The translations under genes and the position numbers were made by a program. From the NCBI RefSeq assembly GCF_001953885.1, contig NZ_MQUS01000001.1, forward strand, positions 744,001 to 808,000: DNA of 64,000 bases, written 5' to 3'. The stretch comes from Streptomyces sp. IMTB 2501 (GTDB taxonomy: Bacteria; Actinomycetota; Actinomycetes; Streptomycetales; Streptomycetaceae). Shown in pieces: positions 42,817-54,278 of this stretch (position 1 is its first letter; every line of letters begins with the position of its first letter). The notes under the pieces were generated by a model that searched no databases, was not told the origin of the DNA, and saw only the letters and a list, made by a program, of their open reading frames with translations.

Positions 42817-45120
42817 ATGAGCGGTATCGAGGACCCCGGCGACGATCCGACGGTCACCCCGCCCAAGCGCTGGGCGACCGGTGTGCCGGCGGTGACACAC
42901 GCACTGGAGTACTCGCTGGGCCGGACGACCGTACGACGTACCGCGCTGACCTTGCTCAACATCAACCAGGTCAAGGGGTTCGACTGCCCGGGATGCGCCT
43001 GGCCGGAGCCCGCACCGGGCAAGCGGCACCGCAATGAATACTGCGAGAACGGCGCCAAACACATTAGCGACGAAGCCACCTCGCGGCGTATCACCGCCGA
43101 ATTCTTCCACCGGTACTCGATCGCCGAACTGGGCGAGAAGTCGGACTACTGGCTCAACCAGCAGGGCCGGCTGACCGAGCCCGTGATCAAGCGGTCCGGC
43201 GCCGCGCACTACGAACCGATCGGCTGGGACGAGGCGTTCGACGTGCTCGCCGGGGAACTGTCCGGGCTGGACTCCCCGGACCAGGCCCTCTTCTACACCT
43301 CCGGCCGGCTGAACAACGAGGCCGCCTTCCTGCTGCAGCTCTTCGCCCGCGCCTACGGCACCAACAACCTGCCGGACTGCTCCAACCTGTGCCACGAGTC
43401 GAGCGGTTCCGCGTTGATGGAGACCCTGGGCATCGGCAAGGGCAGCGTCTCCCTGGACGACATCCACACCGCGGACCTCGTCTTCGTAGTCGGCCAGAAC
43501 CCGGGCACCAACCATCCGCGGATGCTGACCGCGCTGGAGGAGACCAAGCGCAACGGCGGCAAGGTCATCGCCGTCAACCCGTTGCCGGAGGCCGGGCTCA
43601 TCCGCTTCAAGCACCCGCAGAAGGCCCGCGGGGTCATCGGCCGGGGCACCCCGATCGCCGACCAGTTCCTGCAGATCCGCCCCGGCGGCGACCTCGCCCT
43701 GTTCCAGGCGCTCAACCGGCTGCTGCTGGAGGCCGAGGACGAGCGACCGGGCACCGTACTCGACCACGCCTTCATCAGCGCCCACACCACCAGCTTCGGC
43801 GATTTCACCGACCGCGCCCGGAAGATCCCGTGGGAGGAGATCCTCGCCGCGACCGGGCTGACCCGCGAAGAGATCGAAAGCGTCCACGACCGGGTGCTGC
43901 GCAGCGGGAAGATCATCGTGTGCTGGGCCATGGGGCTCACCCAGCACAAGCACGGCGTCCCCACCATCCGCGAAGTCGTCAACTTCCTGCTGCTGCGCGG
44001 CAACATCGGCAGGCCCGGCGCGGGAGTGTGCCCGGTGCGCGGCCACAGCAACGTCCAGGGCGACCGCACGATGGGCATCTGGGAGCGCATGCCCCAGCGG
44101 TTCCTCGACGCCCTCGGCCGCGAGTTCGGGTTCACCCCGCCCGCACACCACGGACTGGACTCCGTCAACGGCATCCGGGCCATGCGCGACGGCACCGCGA
44201 AGGTCTTCCTCGGCGTGGCCGGGAACTTCGTACGGGCCACACCGGACAGCCGGGTCACCGAGGACGCGATGCGACGCTGCCGGCTCACCGCGCACATCTC
44301 CACCAAGCTCAACCGCTCCCACACGGTCTGCGGCGACACCGCCCTCATCCTGCCCACCCTCGGCCGCAGCGATCGCGACATGCAGGCGTCCGGCGAGCAG
44401 TTCATCACCGTCGAGGACTCGATGAGCGAGGTGCACGCCTCCCGCGGACGCCTGGCACCGGCCTCCCAGCACCTGCTCAGCGAGGTCGCGATCATCAGCC
44501 GGCCGGCCCGCAGGACCCTCGGCGACACACCGGCCATCCCCTGGGAGGAGTTCGAGGCGGACTACGACACCGTCCGCGACCGCATCGCCCGGGTCGTACC
44601 GGGCTTCGAGAACTTCAACGCCCGGGTGGCCGGACCCGGCGGGTTCCGGCTGCCCAACCCGGTGAACCAGCGCGTCTTCCGCACGCCGAGCGGCAAGGCC
44701 GTCTTCACCGTCGACGACTTCACGATGCCGCACATCCCCGAGGGCCATCTGCTGCTGCAGACGCTGCGCTCCCACGACCAGTGGAACACCGTGCCGTACG
44801 CGATGAACGACCGCTACCGCGGTATCCACAACGCCCGCCGGATCGTGCTCGTCCACCCCGCCGACCTGGCCGCCCTCGGGCTCGCCGACCGTGACCGGGT
44901 GGACCTGGTCACGGTGTGGCGCGACGGGCTGGAACGCCGGGCGGAGGACTTCCGCGTCGTCGCCTACCCCACCAGCCGCGGCTCCGCGGCCTCCTACTAC
45001 CCCGAGACCAACGTCCTGGTACCGCTGGGCAGCGTCGCCGACATCAGCAACACCCCCACGTCAAAAGGCGTGTTGATCCGCTTGGAGCGCACGCGCGCCG
45101 ACGCCGCACGATCCATCTGA
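42817..45120 (+). CDS. FdhF/YdeP family molybdopterin oxidoreductase
   Basis: 767 aa. Contains CPGCAWPEP near residue 52 (shared by the YdeP group), then the MGD-binding domains: WDEAFDVLAGELSGLD, TSGRLNNEAAFLLQLFARAYGTNN, PDCSNLCHESSGSALM, VVGQNPGTNHPRML, HGVPTIREVVNFLLLRGNIGRPGAGVCPVRGHSNVQGDRTMG, and a C-terminal domain with GSAASYYPETNVLVPL. The last Ser/Ala pair sits where dehydrogenases place active residues. YdeP-type proteins take part in acid-stress or formate-linked redox reactions; the substrate here is unknown. No signal peptide. MoeA is divergent and a LysR remnant lies downstream. Confidence 0.88.
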   Translation: MSGIEDPGDDPTVTPPKRWATGVPAVTHALEYSLGRTTVRRTALTLLNINQVKGFDCPGCAWPEPAPGKRHRNEYCENGAKHISDEATSRRITAEFFHRYSIAELGEKSDYWLNQQGRLTEPVIKRSGAAHYEPIGWDEAFDVLAGELSGLDSPDQALFYTSGRLNNEAAFLLQLFARAYGTNNLPDCSNLCHESSGSALMETLGIGKGSVSLDDIHTADLVFVVGQNPGTNHPRMLTALEETKRNGGKVIAVNPLPEAGLIRFKHPQKARGVIGRGTPIADQFLQIRPGGDLALFQALNRLLLEAEDERPGTVLDHAFISAHTTSFGDFTDRARKIPWEEILAATGLTREEIESVHDRVLRSGKIIVCWAMGLTQHKHGVPTIREVVNFLLLRGNIGRPGAGVCPVRGHSNVQGDRTMGIWERMPQRFLDALGREFGFTPPAHHGLDSVNGIRAMRDGTAKVFLGVAGNFVRATPDSRVTEDAMRRCRLTAHISTKLNRSHTVCGDTALILPTLGRSDRDMQASGEQFITVEDSMSEVHASRGRLAPASQHLLSEVAIISRPARRTLGDTPAIPWEEFEADYDTVRDRIARVVPGFENFNARVAGPGGFRLPNPVNQRVFRTPSGKAVFTVDDFTMPHIPEGHLLLQTLRSHDQWNTVPYAMNDRYRGIHNARRIVLVHPADLAALGLADRDRVDLVTVWRDGLERRAEDFRVVAYPTSRGSAASYYPETNVLVPLGSVADISNTPTSKGVLIRLERTRADAARSI

Positions 45121-45226
45121 AGCGCCGAGGAACCGACGGACCGCATGGCGATTCCGTGGTCCGTGGCCGAGGAGCCGGCGAGCGACACCGGTCCCCGGAA
45201 TGCCGCATCCGGCCCGGTGCCGTCGG

Positions 45227-46113
45227 CTACCGGCCCGGGTCGCCGGGCACGCGTTCCAGTGCCGAGGCGACGTCGGTCGTACGGGCGATGTCCATCAGGG
45301 CCCTGGCCATCACCGAATCCGGTTCCCGGGCGGCGATCACCAGACCCACCGGCACCGCCGCGGCGGGCTCGACCAGCGGGACCGCCCGCATGCCGTGCGG
45401 GACGCCGAACACGTGGAGCCAGGCATGCGGCACGATGCTCGCCCATTGCCCCGTCCGCACATGCGCGAACAGTGCCGCCACGGAGTCGGTCTCCAGCCGG
45501 GGCGAGGGCTGGGTCCCGGCCCGCGCGAACAGCTCGTCCAGCACCCGGCGGCCCTGCATCGTCCCGGTCAGCAGGCACAGCGACAGCCCCGCGGCCTCCG
45601 CCCACGTGGCCGTCGTACGCCGGGCCAGACCGTCGGCGGCCGTGAGCAGCAGAACGTACCGCTCCTGATACAGCGGAACCGTGTGGAAGTTCCCCGACAG
45701 GTCCTCGCGCAGATAGGTGACCGCGGCGTCGAGCTCGAAGTTCTGCAGCTGCCGCACAATGTCCACCGACTGCATATCCGCTATGACCTCCACCGTGACC
45801 AGCGGATGCGCCGCGCAGAACGGTCCGGTCAGCTCGGCCACGGCACCGGACGCCGTCGGCACCGAACCGATCCGCATCCTGCCGCTCAGACCGCTGCGCA
45901 GGGCGTCGACCTCGTCCCTGAGGGCATCACGGTCGGCGAGGATCCGCTGCGCCCATACGACGATGCGCTCCCCTTCCGGGGTGAGGCCCTCGTATCTGCG
46001 GCCGCGCCGCACCAGCGGCATGTCGAGTTCCTCCTCCAGCTTGCGCAGCGCCTCCGACAGAGCGGGCTGGGAGACATGGCAGGCCTGGGCGGCACGGGCG
46101 AAATGCCGCTCCC
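45227..46113 (-). pseudogene. LysR family regulator lacking its first codons
   Basis: From about 46113 the frame reads RERHFARAAQACHVSQPALSEALRKLEEELDMPLVRRGRRYEGLTPEGE, the full LysR HTH, then the periplasmic-protein-like effector domain to 45227. The usual opening (M-LRHLRYFVAVAE) is replaced by unrelated codons (AVTGNAESP), and no ATG, GTG or TTG precedes the HTH in frame. The first usable ATG, 46021, would cut off the recognition helix. The 5' end was lost next to a perfect 14-base palindrome. It probably once regulated the molybdoenzyme operon, which ends 106 bases away. Confidence 0.7.
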
Positions 46114-46125
46114 GTGGTGACTCAG

Positions 46126-46139
46126 CGTTACCGGTAACG
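46126..46139. promoter_or_regulatory. Palindrome CGTTACCGGTAACG at the LysR break
   Basis: Perfect 14-base palindrome between the truncated LysR gene and the Clp gene, at the point where LysR similarity ends. CG-centred as in LacI-type operators, so it could be an operator of the Clp unit. Confidence 0.5.
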
Positions 46140-46193
46140 GCGTTGTGTCCTCCATTTGCGGTGCTGTGCCCAGCGGGGTTCAGTGATTACGGA

Positions 46194-46260
46194 CCCCGGA
46201 ACAACGATCCCGCGGATCACGGATCCGCCGCGGAACACCGATCCCCCCGCGGAAAACGGG
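46194..46260. repeat. Imperfect 17-base tandem repeats before the Clp gene
   Basis: Four consecutive variants of CCGCGGAACACCGATCC (46194-46210, 46210-46226, 46228-46244, and a partial 46247-46260). They end 16 bases before the Clp ribosome site. They could be repeated binding sites or a slippage product. Confidence 0.7.
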
Positions 46261-46281
46261 CCCCCGCGTCCAGGAGCTGTC

Positions 46282-48810
<2,529 letters not shown>

Positions 48811-48821
48811 CGGAGGACGCC

Positions 48822-49034
48822 ATGGCGCACCATCACCACAAGTCCAACGAGCGGGTCGAGGGAAACCCGGACACCGGACACAGCCGGGGTATGCCTCGCC
48901 GGCCCGACGAGACAGAACTTGAGGAGCGCACCCGTGACGACCGGCGGGATGCGGGATCGCCGGTCGGCAAGTGGGAGGACTCCGGGAACCAACGCGAGGA
49001 GGAACAGGCCAAGACCGACCGAGAGCAGGGCTGA
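48822..49034 (+). CDS. Small hydrophilic protein of the Clp operon
   Basis: 70 aa, highly charged and without hydrophobic core, from ATG 48822 (GGAGG 48812-48816); a GTG at 48807 overlapping the Clp stop is an alternative. Starts with a His run (MAHHHHKSNE), then alternating acidic and basic residues (DETELEERTRDDRRD). Likely disordered. It resembles stress-operon hydrophilins in composition only; no family recognised. Confidence 0.65.
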   Translation: MAHHHHKSNERVEGNPDTGHSRGMPRRPDETELEERTRDDRRDAGSPVGKWEDSGNQREEEQAKTDREQG

Positions 49035-49056
49035 CGGATCGACTCTGGAGGTTGTG

Positions 49057-49134
49057 ATGTCCTCGAAGCGACGCCGGAAGAAGAAGTCGCGGCGCAACCA
49101 TGCCGCCAACCACGGGAAACGGCCCCAGTGCTGA
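49057..49134 (+). CDS. Basic 25-residue peptide
   Basis: ATG 49057 follows GGAGG (49047-49051). Composition: MSSKRRRKKKSRRNHAANHG then KRPQC and TGA, half Lys/Arg. Short ORFs like this are common downstream of charged proteins in Streptomyces and look like ribosome-associated or nucleic-acid-binding miniproteins. Its ribosome site and placement 22 bases after the previous gene support translation. Confidence 0.6.
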   Translation: MSSKRRRKKKSRRNHAANHGKRPQC

Positions 49135-49251
49135 AGACAGGAAGGGTCACGGGACCATGGGCGCCGGCACCATCCGGGGCCGGCGCCTGACGAATCCGCT
49201 GGGAAGGTGGGCCAGTTCACCGTCACACACGTACACATGAGACGGATGACG

Positions 49252-49889
49252 TCACCTCGCGCCCCCTCGAACGCGGTCACGTCGAGGTGCACCGCATGAG
49301 TCCGCGGTGGTGGTCGGCGGTGGCCCCAACGGGCTCACTGCCGCCACCCTGCTCGCCAAGGTCTCGGCCGCGTCGAGGGAGGCCAGCCAGCTGACGGATT
49401 CGTCGGGATGGTGGAAGCGGAAGGTGGTGAGAGGGGCGAAGGGGCATCGCGGGTGCGGTGCTCGATCTCGCGGCGCCTGGTGGCATGTCGGGACCAGGCC
49501 CACCACACCGGATGCTCCCTGCTCAGCCAGCCCGTCCAGGTCTCCCGGTTTGTCGCCGAAGAGGGCCTCGCGCGTCACCGTACGCCGCAGCGACCTGCAC
49601 AGGATGCGCGGCATGATCACGCGTCTGGGATGGTCCAGCCACAGTACGGTGTCGGCAGGGTCCCAGAGCAGGTCACGGACCTCCGGGTAGCCGACCGAGT
49701 CGACGATCCAGTGCGGGCCGGCCGCGACACGGGACACCTCTTCGGCGAAGGCAGGGCTGACGGTCCACTCGGGGCCGGTGAAGTAGGGCGCGTCCAACTC
49801 GTCGTACGGAAGTCCAGCAGACCGCCCACACTGCGGGCGAGCGTGGACGTGCCGGCACCGCTGATACCCGCCACCAAGATCCGCTCCAT
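49252..49889 (-). pseudogene. P-loop nucleotide kinase-like protein, frameshifted
   Basis: Start ATG 49889 gives MERILVAGISGAGTSTLARSVGGLLD, a Walker A whose Lys is replaced by Thr (GISGAGTST instead of GxxGxGKS/T). Near 49810 the frame shifts to DAPYFTGPEWTVSPAFAEEVSR and VDSVGYPEVRDLLWDPADTVLWLDHPRRV. A middle part (EHPVWWAWSRHATRRREIEHRTRDA) lies in a third frame, and LTTFRFHHPDESVSWLASL returns to the second. At least three shifts plus loss of the ATP-binding Lys. A dead relative of the FlaR/topology-modulation P-loop family. Confidence 0.78.
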
Positions 49890-49898
49890 GGGGGCGTC

Positions 49899-50930
49899 CT
49901 AGGCCTGGGACTCCCGGGCCGCGGAGGTGAGGGACATGTCCGCGTAGCGCTCGCCCGCCACCTGCCCGGCGATCGGCTCCAGCACGGCCAGTTCGTCGGC
50001 GCTCAGCGTGATCCGGGTGGCCCCGGCGTTCTCCAGCAGGCGGCTGCGCTTGCGGGTTCCGGGGATCGGCACCACGGTCAGACCGTGCACCTCGGCCCGC
50101 TGCTGCACCCAGGCCAGCGCGATCTGCGCCGTGGTCGCCCCATGACCGGCCGCGATCTTGTGCAAGGGGGCGAGGAGCGCGGTGTTCGCCTTGGCGTTGT
50201 CGCCGGTGTAACGCGGCAGCAGCTTGCGGAAGTCACTGCCGGACAGTTCCTTGTCCGCGTCGGCGAAGGAGCCGGTGAGAAAGCCCCGGCCGAGCGGCGA
50301 GTACGGTACGAAGGCGACGCCCAGCTCGGCGGCCACGCCCACCACACTGCGCTCCACATCCCGGCTGAACAGTGACCACTCCGTCTGCACGGCGGCGATG
50401 GGGTGCACGGCGTGCGCCTCGCGCAGTTCGGCACCGGTCACCTCGCTCAGGCCGAGATGCCTGACCTTGCCCTCCCGCACCAGCTCGGCCATGGCGCCGA
50501 CCGACTCGGCCAGCGGGATCCCGGGGTCGCGACGGTGCATGTAGTAGAGGTCGATGACCTCGACGTTCAGGCGGCGCAGACTTGCCTCGACCGCCGTCTT
50601 GATGTAGCCGGGATCGTTGCGGATGGCCCGGTATCCGGGGTCGTCCGCGCGGTACTCGATGCCGAACTTGGTGGCCAGCGTGATCTCGTCGCGGTGTGCG
50701 GCCACGAACGGCGCGAGGAACTCCTCGTTGGCGCCGACGCCGTACATGTCGGCCGTGTCGATGAGGGTGACGCCCGCCTCGACGGTGGCTTCCAGGGTGT
50801 CGCGGGCCGCGGCGTCATCGGTCTGGCCATAGGCGGCACTGATGCCCATGGAGCCGAAGCCCTGGGCGCCGACCAGGGGGCCGCCGGTGCCCAGCTCGAC
50901 CTTGCGGATCTGTTCGATGGTGTTGCCCAT
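49899..50930 (-). CDS. Aldo/keto reductase
   Basis: 343 aa from ATG 50930. Catalytic Asp/Tyr in LIDTADMYGVGANEE, Lys in ITLATKFGI, His in LYYMHRRDPG; NADP motif PIPGTRKRSRLLENA. Similar to YdbC/AKR13-type reductases of aldehydes. Starts 8 bases after the MerR regulator's stop, so the two form an operon. Confidence 0.92.
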   Translation of the reverse strand: MGNTIEQIRKVELGTGGPLVGAQGFGSMGISAAYGQTDDAAARDTLEATVEAGVTLIDTADMYGVGANEEFLAPFVAAHRDEITLATKFGIEYRADDPGYRAIRNDPGYIKTAVEASLRRLNVEVIDLYYMHRRDPGIPLAESVGAMAELVREGKVRHLGLSEVTGAELREAHAVHPIAAVQTEWSLFSRDVERSVVGVAAELGVAFVPYSPLGRGFLTGSFADADKELSGSDFRKLLPRYTGDNAKANTALLAPLHKIAAGHGATTAQIALAWVQQRAEVHGLTVVPIPGTRKRSRLLENAGATRITLSADELAVLEPIAGQVAGERYADMSLTSAARESQA

Positions 50931-50938
50931 GATGGCGC

Positions 50939-51403
50939 TCAGGCCCTTTCCGACGCCTGGCCGGCGTCCGCATAAAAGTCGATCTTGGTGTCCAGCAGGG
51001 TGAGGGTGTCGTGCAACTCGGCGATCCGTGCGAGAACTTCGCGCCGCGTCCGTTCCAGCATCCGCTGCCGTTCGCCGTAGGTCTCCGGTCCCTGGCGGAC
51101 CAGCTCGGCGTAGCGCACCATGTCCGCGACCGGCATCCCGGTCAGCCGCAGCTTGGTGACACAGGAGAGCCACTCCAGGTCCCGGTCGTCGAACCGCCGT
51201 TGGCCGGCGTGCGACCGCTCCACCTGCGCCATCAGACCGATCTGCTCGTACCAGCGCAGCGTGTGCGGGCGGAGCCCCGTGAACGCCGCGACCTCGCTGA
51301 TCGTGTAGCGGCCCTGGCCATCGGGCCGAGGCCGCGCCGACTCCGCCGACGTACAGGTGTCCACGGATGAGGAGTTCACGGGGGTGCTGTCGATCACCGT
51401 CAT
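50939..51403 (-). CDS. MerR family transcriptional regulator
   Basis: 154 aa from ATG 51403 (TTG 51412 is also in frame). HTH after a 30-residue polar leader: YTISEVAAFTGLRPHTLRWYEQIGLMAQVERSHAGQRRF, with the wing DLEWLSCVTKLRLTGMPVADM and a C-terminal dimer helix ending in KIDFYADAGQ. Regulates the aldo/keto reductase co-transcribed behind it; the promoter carries a MerR-sized palindrome. Confidence 0.9.
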   Translation of the reverse strand: MTVIDSTPVNSSSVDTCTSAESARPRPDGQGRYTISEVAAFTGLRPHTLRWYEQIGLMAQVERSHAGQRRFDDRDLEWLSCVTKLRLTGMPVADMVRYAELVRQGPETYGERQRMLERTRREVLARIAELHDTLTLLDTKIDFYADAGQASERA

Positions 51404-51410
51404 GCGGATC

Positions 51411-51423
51411 AACCTAGAAGGTT
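51411..51423 (-). promoter_or_regulatory. MerR-type operator AACCTAGAAGGTT
   Basis: AACCT-AGA-AGGTT just upstream of the merR start, where the long 19-base promoter spacer bound by MerR proteins would lie. The sequence CTTGAACCTTCTAGG contains a -35-like TTGAAC. Confidence 0.6.
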
Positions 51424-51476
51424 CAAGTGCGCTTTAAGCAAGTGCCTTCGGTGAACGTGGCCTCAGGTTCCGAAGA

Positions 51477-52076
51477 TCAGGGGTAGATCTTCTGCTGCGC
51501 GGCGAGCATGGCGACGAACTTCTCGATGCGGGCTGCCCGGGTCTGCGGCTTCTTGGCGTCCTGGATCCGGTAGAGGATCGCGTACCGGTTGCGGCTGTCG
51601 AGCGTGGCGAAGAAGTCCGCCGCCGTAGGAGAGGCGTCCAGGGCCGCTCGGAGGTCGTCGGGCACCGTGGCCGTGCGCTGATTGGCATACGCCGCCTCCC
51701 AGCGCCCGTCCGCCTTGGCCCTCTCCACCTCCCGCAGACCGGCCGGCCGCATCCGGCCCTGCTCCGCGAGCTCGGTCGCCTTCTGCCGGTTCACCTTCGA
51801 CCACTTGCTGCCCGGCCGACGCGGGGTGAACCGCTGCAGCCAGTACTGCTCGTCCAGCTTCTTCTTCTGCCCGTCGATCCAGCCGAAGCAGAGCGCCGAC
51901 TCCAGCGCCGCCGCGTAGTCGACGCCGTCGATACCGGAGTCTTTCTTGGGGATCTTCAGCCAGACCCCGCGCACATCGGCAGGATGCTCCTCCAGCCACG
52001 TCTCCCACGCCTCCTGCGTGGCGAAGGCCAGCACCGGATCGGCCCCGATCCCCGCATCACCCGACATGCGGTTCAT
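51477..52076 (-). CDS. YdeI/OmpD-associated family protein
   Basis: 199 aa from ATG 52076. Sequence features of the YdeI family: VWLKIPKKDSGIDGVDYAAALESALCFGWIDGQKKKLDEQYWLQRFTPRRPGSKWSKVN. Homologues are poorly characterised; one group has been linked to bacteriocin or peptide sensitivity. Cytoplasmic, with no membrane segment. The YWLQRFTPRR part is the most conserved. Confidence 0.85.
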   Translation of the reverse strand: MNRMSGDAGIGADPVLAFATQEAWETWLEEHPADVRGVWLKIPKKDSGIDGVDYAAALESALCFGWIDGQKKKLDEQYWLQRFTPRRPGSKWSKVNRQKATELAEQGRMRPAGLREVERAKADGRWEAAYANQRTATVPDDLRAALDASPTAADFFATLDSRNRYAILYRIQDAKKPQTRAARIEKFVAMLAAQQKIYP

Positions 52077-52402
52077 CAAAACCCATGCCGGTGGTGGGGT
52101 CAATCCATCCCTGCGGCAGGTCCGATCAGCAGGCATGACCGATTCCGACGGACATCCCCGGGTGGAGGCCGCACCGACGAGTGACCGCCGGCGCGGCGCG
52201 TCGCGAGTCATCGGTCGGCACGTGGCTGGGCAATGTCTGCCTCGGCGTCTCCCTCGGTGTGAGCGTCCGCACGGCCGCCCCGAGTCCCGCGCCGACGGTG
52301 GGAGAGGACCGTGCACCGCGACCACAACACGCCGCGCCTCGCTCACTTCACACCCCGCCTCGGTGACTCACCCCGCCCCCACTCACCCGCCGCCCGACTC
52401 AC
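52077..52402. other. Intergenic stretch without a supported gene
   Basis: Between the YdeI gene start and the SDR stop, both minus-strand. It contains the YdeI promoter. Frames crossing it have no ribosome site and no family resemblance; the 3' part is a run of CT-rich direct repeats (CACCCCGCC, ACTCACC). Confidence 0.5.
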
Positions 52403-53152
52403 TCACGCCGCGTACCCCCCGTCCACCGAGAGTTCCGCGCCCGTCACATACACCGTTTCCGGTCCCGCCAGATAGGCCACCGCGGACGCCACCTCCTCGG
52501 CCGTGCCGAAGCGGCCCAGGGCGGTCATGGCCGCCTGGCCGGACGCGAAGGGCCCGTCCGCGGGGTTCATGTCGGTGTCGGTCGGACCCGGGTGCACGAT
52601 GTTCGCCGTGATCCCGCGTACGCCCAGCTCCCGGGCCAGCGCCTTCGTCAGCCCGACGACCGCCGACTTGCTCATCGCGTAGAGCGTGGCGCCGGGGCCC
52701 GGTGTGTGATGGGTGACGCAGCTGCCGACGGTGATGATTCGCCCGCCCGGCGCCATGAGTGCGGCAGCGGCCTGGGCGGCCAGGAACATCCCCCGTACGT
52801 TCACGGCGATCACGTGGTCCACGTCGGCAAGCGACATGTTCTCCAAGGGCTGCATCAGCCCGACGGCCGCGTTGTTCACAAGGATGTCCAGGCCCCCGAG
52901 GGCCTCGTCCGCACGGCCCACCGCACCCGCCGCTTCCTCGGCGTCCGCCGCGTCGGCGCGCAGGGCCACCGCCCGCCGCCCCAGCGCCTCGACGGCCCGT
53001 ACCACCTCCTCCGCAGCCTCCTTTCCGTGCACATAGGTCACGGCCACATCGGCACCCTCCTGTGCCAGTCGCAGTGCCGTCGCCGCACCGATGCCCCGGC
53101 TGCCGCCGGTGACGAGTGCCTTCTTGCCCTTCAGGTTTGCCTGTGAAGTCAT
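52403..53152 (-). CDS. Short-chain dehydrogenase/reductase (FabG-like)
   Basis: 249 aa classical SDR: TGGSRGIGAATALRLA, NNAAVG, Ser in ITVGSCVTHH, YAMSKSA (catalytic Tyr and Lys), and VTGAELSVDGGYAA at the C-terminus. NADP-dependent oxidoreductase, substrate unknown. Confidence 0.92.
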   Translation of the reverse strand: MTSQANLKGKKALVTGGSRGIGAATALRLAQEGADVAVTYVHGKEAAEEVVRAVEALGRRAVALRADAADAEEAAGAVGRADEALGGLDILVNNAAVGLMQPLENMSLADVDHVIAVNVRGMFLAAQAAAALMAPGGRIITVGSCVTHHTPGPGATLYAMSKSAVVGLTKALARELGVRGITANIVHPGPTDTDMNPADGPFASGQAAMTALGRFGTAEEVASAVAYLAGPETVYVTGAELSVDGGYAA

Positions 53153-53247
53153 GCCTCCATCTCACCGGCGAGGCCCGAGGAACACCGGCGGCGAACGGAC
53201 CTCGACCTTGCGGGGGAAAGAGGAGGGGACATGGGCCACGGCGGCTG

Positions 53248-53610
53248 TCAGTAGACGAAGGGCACCAGGCGCCTCGTTCTGCCGCGATAGTCCGTGTACG
53301 CGGGACCGAAGGCGGCTATGAGCAGGCGTTCCTCGGCGCTGATGCGCCAGACATGGGCGGCCGTCAGCAGCGGTGTCACGATCAGCGCCGCCGGCCAGCT
53401 GCCCAGGCCCAGCGAATACCCGATCCACACCAACAGGCTGCCGCAGTATCCGGGATGGCGGATGAGTCTGTACGGGCCCTCCTGCACCACGCGCTGATCC
53501 GCGACCGTCCGCAGTGTGCGGGTGTAGTACTGGGCCAGCGTGCGCATGCCCCAGGCACGCAGGGCCAGTCCGCCGGCCAGTACGGCGACACCGAGCCAGC
53601 GCACCGCCAT
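53248..53610 (-). CDS. ICMT-like membrane methyltransferase, probably 5' truncated
   Basis: 120 aa. Contains the conserved C-terminal half of isoprenylcysteine methyltransferase/PEMT proteins: LRTVADQRVVQEGPYRLIRHPGYCGSLL, then RISAEERLLIAAFGPAYTDYRGRTRRLVPF. Normal relatives have about 60-70 additional N-terminal residues with two helices. Its start abuts a divergent gene with 17 bases between, leaving no promoter. Probably a remnant or a product of deletion. Confidence 0.7.
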   Translation of the reverse strand: MAVRWLGVAVLAGGLALRAWGMRTLAQYYTRTLRTVADQRVVQEGPYRLIRHPGYCGSLLVWIGYSLGLGSWPAALIVTPLLTAAHVWRISAEERLLIAAFGPAYTDYRGRTRRLVPFVY

Positions 53611-53627
53611 GGTCAGCGGGCCTATCG

Positions 53628-54278
53628 ATGCTTGGCCGAAGGAGACTGCTCCGCTTCGACGCGGCGCTCGTGCATGCCATGGACGCGGCCGGTCCCGCCA
53701 CCCAGCGGGCGGTGGCCGTGCTGGCCGTGCGCCGCGCGTGCGATGCGGCCGGTCTGGCGGAGCTGGACTGGATCGCCGCGGGACTCACCGCCGTCACGGA
53801 GGGACGGGTGCTGCCGCCGCCGCTCGATGACGAGGGCCCTGCATGGCGAGCCCTCGACGCCGACCCACGGATCCCGGACAGGACGGTCCGCCGGGCCGTC
53901 CCGCCCGAGCGCCCGCCCTTCGAGACGCCGCTCGCCCAGGGCGAGGTCTCCGTGCCGATTCCCGTGCCCGACCCGACCACACTGGTCGCGGGCCCCGCGG
54001 CCGAGTGGGTGCAGGCGTCGCCGGCGCCGGCCGAACCGCCGAAACCCGAGCCCACCGGAGCAACGGGATACACCCTGCGGGTCACCATCGGCGAGCCGGA
54101 TCCCGCCCTGCCCTTCTCCCAACCGGACATGGCCCTCCCCGCACTGTTCGGCGCTGCCGAGCCCTACCCACTGCAGGCGGCCCTGGACGCGGTGTACGCG
54201 GGCATCGCCACATACGGCGAGGACTACCCGGCCCTGCTCCGGGAGGTCTGGTCGGTCTGCGAGGGCAGCAGCTCATAG
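53628..54278 (+). CDS. Hypothetical protein, possibly 5' truncated
   Basis: 216 aa from ATG 53628. No family recognised. N-terminal helical part (FDAALVHAMDAAGPATQRAVAVLAVRRACDAAGLAELDWIAAGL), a proline-rich middle (PKPEPTGATG), and a C-terminal segment (PYPLQAALDAVYAGIATYGEDYPALLREVWSV). No signal peptide. Its ATG has no ribosome site and it begins 17 bases from the ICMT-like gene, so the 5' end may be missing. Confidence 0.55.
   Translation: MLGRRRLLRFDAALVHAMDAAGPATQRAVAVLAVRRACDAAGLAELDWIAAGLTAVTEGRVLPPPLDDEGPAWRALDADPRIPDRTVRRAVPPERPPFETPLAQGEVSVPIPVPDPTTLVAGPAAEWVQASPAPAEPPKPEPTGATGYTLRVTIGEPDPALPFSQPDMALPALFGAAEPYPLQAALDAVYAGIATYGEDYPALLREVWSVCEGSSS

Noticed and set aside
46140..46281. 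HspR-binding HAIR box before the Clp gene
   Set aside because: No CTTGAGT-N7-ACTCAAG-like sequence is present; only the CGTTACCGGTAACG palindrome and 17-base repeats.
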